Shown here: piece by piece, positions 48,026 to 52,396 of the stretch
Layout of the letters: each line of letters starts with the position of its first letter
Numbering within the stretch: the first letter of the stretch is position 1
Source of the DNA: a virus
Reading direction: 5' to 3' (one strand)
Length of the DNA stretch: 52,396 nucleotides
Virus record (IMG/VR): IMGVR_UViG_3300028840_001414
Span: 1-52,396 of that record
Notes under the pieces: model-generated
Told to the model about the DNA's origin: nothing
Databases searched by the model: none
Seen by the model: the letters and a program-made list of their open reading frames with translations, nothing else
Made by a program: the position numbers and the translations under genes

Positions 48026-49638
48026 TTCTCAATCTCCCGTAATGGCTGGTTGTAGTCAACGATCTCGAAATACTTGCCGTTCTTGCGCACGGTAATCGTC
48101 TTGGTCCATTCGAGAAGTGATTGCGAGAAAAACATATCCTCCATAGCGTGATCGACGGACGGCGGCCATGTGAAGCCACGCCTGCTCCACCATTCCCTAG
48201 CAATTCGCCCGGCTGGCCCATCGTGATCCAAGCAAATCCACTCACGGAACATCGACATGCCGCAACGGTATTGCACTTTCAGTGAGTCGGGCGAGCCGGG
48301 TTTCCTGTGCCGGCTAATGATGACGGAATCTACCCGGTGCGTCTCAGGCTGCGTGGAAAGGATCGATTTCGACGACGCCTTATTACCGTGCATCCTGCGC
48401 TGCCGCTCGATTTCATCGAGTCGATCAATCTCTTGCTTCGGGATAATCCAGCCGCACACAGGGCATTGTTTGGTTGCTCTGCTAAAAGATTCGCGACATT
48501 CGGGACACACAGCCATAACAGTTTTGAGGCCAGTTCCGAGCAAATCAATCGGTCCATGCTCTTCGATGCAGCCGGCAAAGTCGAGTACAAGGCAGTTCTT
48601 CTTTCCGGGGCTAATTCGTAGGCCACGGCCGACCATCTGCGAGAACAGACCGGCCGAGAGCGTGGGCCGCAGAAGCACGATGCAATCGACGTGCGGTGCG
48701 TCAAAGCCCTCTGTCAATACGTTTACACAGCATACGGCGTGCAGTCGCCGCTCTTTGAAGTCGCGTATGATTCTATCGCGCTCTTTTCTCGGAGTCTTTC
48801 CGGTGATCGCCGGTGCAGAAATACTCCATTTAGCAAGCTCCCTGGATACGCGGTGGCAATGCGCAACATCGACGCAAAAGAACACGGCAAACTTCCGTTT
48901 TTCCGTCCACATAACTCGCACGGCTTCCTCGATCGCGCCGGGAACAAGCCCCTCCGTATTGGTGGCGGCAGCTAATGATTTCACGATGTAGTCGCCGCCA
49001 CTGTTGCGCTTCACGCCCTTCAGATCGGGTTGTATTTCGCCAACCTTCGATCGCAGGTTCGACAGATAGCCTTGTTCGATGAGGTCGGTGACTTTTGCCT
49101 CGTAGCAGATTTCGTTGAGGATGTGATCCGTATGGCAGATTGGCCCGCAGCCCATGCGAAACGGAGTGGCCGTCCAGCCTATGACTCGCAAATCTTGACT
49201 CCAACAGCGACAGTCTTGAATGAAACTGCGATACTTCCCCTCGCCGGCCGGCGGGATGCGGTGTGCTTCATCGACGAAAATGAAATCGAATGGCGGGAAC
49301 TCACCAGACTTCTTGTAGATCGAATCGATCGACGCAAAGAGAATTGAGGAATCGTAATCCCGCCGGCCGAGCCCGGCCGAGAAGATTCCGATATCACCCT
49401 CCGGATAGACGGCACGAAGCTTCTCAGCGTCCTGCTGTACTAGCTCTTTACGGTGCGCCAAGATGCAGCCGCGAACCCATGGAGCGTCTGCGTGCCACTT
49501 CCGAATGATCGACGCCATCAATACGCTTTTGCCGGCGCCGGTTGGAAGCACGACACACGGGTTCGTCTGCTTTGTGCAGATGTGCTCGTGTAGTGCGGCT
49601 TCCGCGTCGAGTTGGTAGGGCCTGAGAGTGAAGGTCAT
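48022..49638 (-). CDS. superfamily 2 DEAH-box helicase
   Basis: 538 residues from ATG 49638, overlapping the upstream stop (ATGA); the extra seven codons to 49659 are rejected. Motifs: Q-like TFTLRPYQLDAEAALHEHI, Walker A VLPTGAGKS (31-38), ILAHRKELV, DEAH (123-126), TATP, CVNVLTEGFDAP and QMVGRGLRI (VI). A zinc ribbon, CPEC…CPVCG (~385-403), and a basic C-terminal domain follow. This is the UvrB/RecG-type phage helicase used in replication or recombination. Confidence 0.9.
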   Translation of the reverse strand: MTFTLRPYQLDAEAALHEHICTKQTNPCVVLPTGAGKSVLMASIIRKWHADAPWVRGCILAHRKELVQQDAEKLRAVYPEGDIGIFSAGLGRRDYDSSILFASIDSIYKKSGEFPPFDFIFVDEAHRIPPAGEGKYRSFIQDCRCWSQDLRVIGWTATPFRMGCGPICHTDHILNEICYEAKVTDLIEQGYLSNLRSKVGEIQPDLKGVKRNSGGDYIVKSLAAATNTEGLVPGAIEEAVRVMWTEKRKFAVFFCVDVAHCHRVSRELAKWSISAPAITGKTPRKERDRIIRDFKERRLHAVCCVNVLTEGFDAPHVDCIVLLRPTLSAGLFSQMVGRGLRISPGKKNCLVLDFAGCIEEHGPIDLLGTGLKTVMAVCPECRESFSRATKQCPVCGWIIPKQEIDRLDEIERQRRMHGNKASSKSILSTQPETHRVDSVIISRHRKPGSPDSLKVQYRCGMSMFREWICLDHDGPAGRIAREWWSRRGFTWPPSVDHAMEDMFFSQSLLEWTKTITVRKNGKYFEIVDYNQPLREIEK

Positions 49639-50033
49639 TGGGAATTCTCGCGCAGCCACTTCAAATGCATGGTTTCGGGGTCTGCATGAACATGCGGACA
49701 GATAGCCTTGTAAATCTTTTTATCCACATACACGCCGTCGCGAATCACCGGAAAGCGGCGGCGTAACCACGCCGGAAACCACCGCTCCTTAAAAGCCTGC
49801 CACCAGTCAATCGGCCATGATACATTAACCTGAATCCGTTCATCCAACATTCCGGCCATGTAGGCGTTTAGCTTCACAACGAGATCGCCGGCGATATTAT
49901 GGCAAGCGTCAATCACCGCAGTTTTCGGGAGTCGATCTAACTCTCGACGACTCAGCGTCTTTATGGCCGTCAGATCGATTCGTTCTGCCAGGATCGTCTC
50001 GATCATGCTGTCTGCTGCCGAAGATTCTTGCAT
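49635..50033 (-). CDS. conserved phage protein, 132 aa
   Basis: ATG 50033 with GGAGTGGG ten bases upstream; the stop overlaps the helicase start (ATGA). Helical N-terminus (IETILAERIDLTAIKTLSRR), then NIAGDLVVKLNAYMAGMLD and a Trp-rich basic segment WPIDWWQAFKERWFPAWLRR, typical of small phage replication-cluster proteins of unknown role. The end is AICPHVHADPETMHLKWLRE. Confidence 0.75.
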   Translation of the reverse strand: MQESSAADSMIETILAERIDLTAIKTLSRRELDRLPKTAVIDACHNIAGDLVVKLNAYMAGMLDERIQVNVSWPIDWWQAFKERWFPAWLRRRFPVIRDGVYVDKKIYKAICPHVHADPETMHLKWLRENSQ

Positions 50034-50100
50034 AGCTGTTATCCCACTCCTGTTTCGTTACGAACATCGGGCGACGACTTGAGCCTTTACCGTTCATCAT
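49909..50100 (-). CDS. NGKGS-type short conserved phage protein
   Basis: The frame from ATG 50100 (AAGGGCG upstream) starts MMNGKGSSRRPMFVTKQEWD and continues NSYARIFG, a pattern I recall from many phages as a short conserved protein. It overlaps the end of the repeat protein by 14 nt and much of its own end overlaps the 132-aa gene, so length is less certain than the start. Only the first ~28 residues look conserved. Confidence 0.5.
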   Translation of the reverse strand: MMNGKGSSRRPMFVTKQEWDNSYARIFGSRQHDRDDPGRTNRSDGHKDAESSRVRSTPENCGD

Positions 50101-50866
50101 GCAACGCCCTTACAAACATCGCTGAGTTCACATTCTCAATCGTCGCTGAGCCTGCATACCCAATCATCACTGAACCTGCATCCCTAATTATCGCTGAGTT
50201 CGCATACTTAATCATCGCTGAACCTGCATGAATGATACGGGCTGAGCCTGCATCCCTAATTATCGCTGAGCCCGCGTGCTCAATCATCGCTGAGCCCGCG
50301 TGCCCAATCGTCGCTGAGCCCGCGCGTATAATCATCGCTGAGCCCGCGTGCCCAATCGTCGCTGAGCCTGCATTCTCAATCGTCGCTGAGCCTGCATTCT
50401 CAATCGTCGCTGAGCCTGCATGAATGATGCGGGCTGAGCCCGCGTATATAATCGTCGTTGAGCCCGCGCGTGTAATCGTCGCTGAGCCTGCATGAATGAT
50501 GCAAGCATTAACGCAGCGATCAACTACTGGTGAACCGGAGAGAATCCAGCTTCCGCCCAATAGTATCCTGCGATCGTTGCGCACGATCATTCGAGACACG
50601 CGCTCCCGTAATCGCTGAGTTACGGATATTTCCATATCACCCGTAAACCAATGCGGGCGCACTTCTTCATCGATGTGCAAGGCATAGGAATCAGGATTAT
50701 CCCACGCCCCATTTTTTCTTGGGTAGAATTCCAAGCGTGCAAATTCATCGTGGCCATCATCCCGCAGAGACTTGCGTTCAATCAAATCCTCATGGGAATT
50801 CGTAACATCTGGCCGAAAAATCAAGTCGCCCGCCCGTGTATATACCGCAGAAAAAATCTCACACAT
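50087..50866 (-). CDS. octapeptide-repeat protein (8-residue beta-solenoid type)
   Basis: 259 residues from ATG 50866 with GGGAG upstream. The N-terminal ~110 residues (MCEIFSAVYTRAGDLIF, then SHEDLIERKSLRDDGHDEFA and RPHWFTGDMEISV) match a domain I recall from other phages and bacteria; the C-terminal part is 16 units of 8 residues with consensus xAGSATIx, which should form a beta-solenoid. In other genomes the repeats read like GSAQVGNM. Function unknown. DNA repeats allow the copy number to change. Confidence 0.8.
   Translation of the reverse strand: MCEIFSAVYTRAGDLIFRPDVTNSHEDLIERKSLRDDGHDEFARLEFYPRKNGAWDNPDSYALHIDEEVRPHWFTGDMEISVTQRLRERVSRMIVRNDRRILLGGSWILSGSPVVDRCVNACIIHAGSATITRAGSTTIIYAGSARIIHAGSATIENAGSATIENAGSATIGHAGSAMIIRAGSATIGHAGSAMIEHAGSAIIRDAGSARIIHAGSAMIKYANSAIIRDAGSVMIGYAGSATIENVNSAMFVRALHDER
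50121..50504 (-). repeat. 16 tandem 24-bp coding repeats
   Basis: The unit GCTGAGCCTGCATNNTCAATCGTC (variants) recurs every 24 bp, coding the octapeptides of the solenoid protein. Sixteen units fit exactly between 50121 and 50504. Differences are mostly in the two outer-facing residues, as expected for solenoid surfaces. Confidence 0.9.
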
Positions 50867-50930
50867 AATTGACTCCCGTGAAAATTCCCAGTCAGCTAAA
50901 GTGAACGCAATTCACTGGATATTGCCAGCA

Positions 50931-52253
50931 TTACTCAATCCCCTCCCGTATCTCGGCCTTGCGGGTCTTCGTCCAGATGATTGCAACACGGTCCCGTCCG
51001 TCTGCGGTGAACTCGACGGCCTTGTAATCGAAGCCCTCGCATTGCAGAGCAGGCGTAAGCCGCATTATGTCTTCGCAGTACGTATCCTTCCATGCGTCGG
51101 CTAGCTTGCTAACGTCACCTTCCCAGATGACGCGAGAATCCTCCGCAGGATAGCGCGAGAGAATGTCGTCGGGGTAGTGGCCGACCGCTTCAGCGCCAAG
51201 TAGGTCTTTCGCTGCTGTGATTGTTTGATTACCGATCGCTGATATAGGAAGAGTGCAAAGCTCCCTTGTTGTGTAGTGGCCTTCCGCGCGGCCGTGCAGG
51301 AACACCTTGTCTGCCATTGTGAATTCAATGTATTCAGAGCCCCCCTCGGTAACGCCGTAATTTGTCGCTTCTGCAAAGCCAATTAAGCCAGGCAGAATAA
51401 GATGGTCGTCGCAATGCTTGGCTTGGTCTTTGGCCGATAGCCCGCGCTTGTGTTTCTCGCACACCCAATGAGCATTACCCTCTAAAGTTGGCGTAGCATG
51501 GCAACACTGACGGCAGTTGATTGCCGGAATCGGTAACGCAGATTCGCCTGTGCCCCAGCAGAGATCGCGAGCATCGCAGAATCGGCACTCCCACCAGTCT
51601 TCGCGCTCGGAAATTCGCCCCGGCGGTTCGGTTGCGAAGATAATACGTTTCGCTTTCGCCATGAGTGATTCAGCGAAAACTTTGTCGTGCCTAGCCCGCT
51701 CCGCATAAAGCTCGTCGGTGTTCTTGTTACGGGCCAGGTAGAGGGCTCGTTTTATACCCTCCCGGTGCATGTAGACTTGCATCTGGGCATAATGCTGCGG
51801 TTTCGACGCTTGCACACCATCCTTTACGAGTTGTGCGAATGACTTAGTGTTATGCGTCTTGAACTCTAAGACGTGCCAGGTCTTCGGGGCGGTCGGCACG
51901 CCAAGAGCTACACCGTCCATGTGGCCGGAGAAATGGCCGCCGAGAGCATGCACTGCGAACTGATTGCCGTGCTCGTCAACATCATGGACAGTGCAGCCAA
52001 TTTCGCGAAGCTCCTTGACCATGCGAATCTCTTCAAGGTCACCGGTCTCAAAGAGCCGATACATTCGCCCGCTGAATTCCGGCTTAACGCACGCTCTGAA
52101 TGTGTACCAGAGAAATCGATCGCATGGGTGCCCGATGATCGAAGCGCCAAGGTAGCCCCGTGGCGCCTCAGCATCGCCGCGCTTCTTGTGGTAGTCGTAG
52201 ATCGCAGTTACGATAGGAGAATCTTTCGGCATGTACTGAGCAACGCTAGTCAT
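50931..52253 (-). CDS. PD-(D/E)XK nuclease (RecB/Cas4-like exonuclease)
   Basis: 440 residues from ATG 52253, overlapping the stop of the 136-aa gene across the contig join (ATGA). The active site is GHMDGVAL…WHVLEFKTHN (Asp, then Glu-x-Lys, ~110-130) and QHYAQMQVYMH. A Cys group (CRFCDARDLC near 230, then CRQCC and CEKH) suggests an iron-sulphur or zinc site as in Cas4/AddB-type enzymes. It would process ends for the Sak4-like ATPase. Confidence 0.85.
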   Translation of the reverse strand: MTSVAQYMPKDSPIVTAIYDYHKKRGDAEAPRGYLGASIIGHPCDRFLWYTFRACVKPEFSGRMYRLFETGDLEEIRMVKELREIGCTVHDVDEHGNQFAVHALGGHFSGHMDGVALGVPTAPKTWHVLEFKTHNTKSFAQLVKDGVQASKPQHYAQMQVYMHREGIKRALYLARNKNTDELYAERARHDKVFAESLMAKAKRIIFATEPPGRISEREDWWECRFCDARDLCWGTGESALPIPAINCRQCCHATPTLEGNAHWVCEKHKRGLSAKDQAKHCDDHLILPGLIGFAEATNYGVTEGGSEYIEFTMADKVFLHGRAEGHYTTRELCTLPISAIGNQTITAAKDLLGAEAVGHYPDDILSRYPAEDSRVIWEGDVSKLADAWKDTYCEDIMRLTPALQCEGFDYKAVEFTADGRDRVAIIWTKTRKAEIREGIE

Positions 52254-52396
52254 TTCGGCGCCTTCACTGTAACGGATACCTTCTTCGGCTTGACTTCGAC
52301 GTGCCTGGCAAGCGCGGAGAAAATGTCAGGATGATTCTCGCGATACCACTTATAGCCAGCCACGTCGAGCGTGTGGGTGGCTTTCGATACAATCGG
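52250..52396 (-). CDS. partial copy of the 136-aa conserved phage protein (C-terminal 48 aa)
   Basis: This is the same gene as at 1-408, repeated by the terminal overlap. Here only the last 48 codons and the stop (TGA 52250-52252) are present; reading continues at base 145 of the left end in the circle. Confidence 0.9.
   Translation of the reverse strand, partial: PIVSKATHTLDVAGYKWYRENHPDIFSALARHVEVKPKKVSVTVKAPK
52253..52396. repeat. terminal direct repeat, right copy
   Basis: This is the second copy of the 144-base end repeat. Removing one copy leaves a 52,252-bp circle. Confidence 0.95.

Noticed and set aside
50121-50504. CRISPR array
   Set aside because: The 24-bp units are directly contiguous, stay in frame and have no spacers; they are coding tandem repeats.

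Overview
The window is one complete circular phage (or circularised prophage) genome. Bases 1-144 are repeated exactly at 52253-52396, so the unique circle is 52,252 bp and one leftward gene is cut by the contig ends. A large terminase, a portal, a scaffold-like protein, a capsid protein, a head-tail adaptor and giant internal virion-type proteins are present, while no tail tube, sheath or tape-measure gene is seen. This fits a short-tailed (podovirus-like) member of Caudoviricetes. A tyrosine integrase and a small XRE regulator suggest it is temperate. The host cannot be read directly. The integrase form, the secreted trypsin-like protease and the thioredoxin-like exported protein remind me of planctomycete and planctomycete-virus proteins; this is a weak inference.

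There are two transcription directions. Leftward (minus strand), a long run of tightly overlapping genes starts near 9850, runs down to position 1, continues across the contig join at 52396 and ends at 41402. Its first part (9852-4051) is a bank of small, mostly acidic or zinc-ribbon proteins including an ArdA antirestriction protein. Then come regulators, a Sak4-like AAA ATPase with a DUF669 protein, a PD-(D/E)XK nuclease, an 8-residue-repeat protein, an SF2 helicase, a primase-polymerase/helicase, RusA, a phosphoesterase, a dATP/dGTP diphosphohydrolase-type protein, a HAD nucleotidase, an SprT-like protein, and an orphan DNA methyltransferase. Many of these genes join through 1-4 nt stop/start overlaps, and several use GTG or TTG starts.

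Rightward (plus strand), the XRE regulator (10070) and a tiny membrane protein precede a 1-kb non-coding region. That region holds three operator-like dyads and a striking cluster of GTGTCC/GGACAC words next to a CA tract and an AT-rich block (a candidate origin or packaging site). Packaging genes follow (11412-15370, with a secreted serine protease inserted), then portal, head and adaptor genes (15387-22206), tail/fibre-like genes (22273-30144), ejection-type proteins including a 1642-residue polyvalent-type protein (30173-36788), a lysis/envelope block with two papain-fold enzymes and membrane proteins (36872-39750), and the integrase (40235-41395), which meets the leftward operon tail to tail.

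Three rightward promoters share an unusual element, GTGGCTGG placed exactly 28 nt before a TATAAT-like hexamer. They lie ahead of the packaging, head and lysis modules, so they probably form a coordinated late regulon. Most functions are assigned from motif and family recognition by eye. Many small genes are real by ribosome site and operon packing but have no known function.
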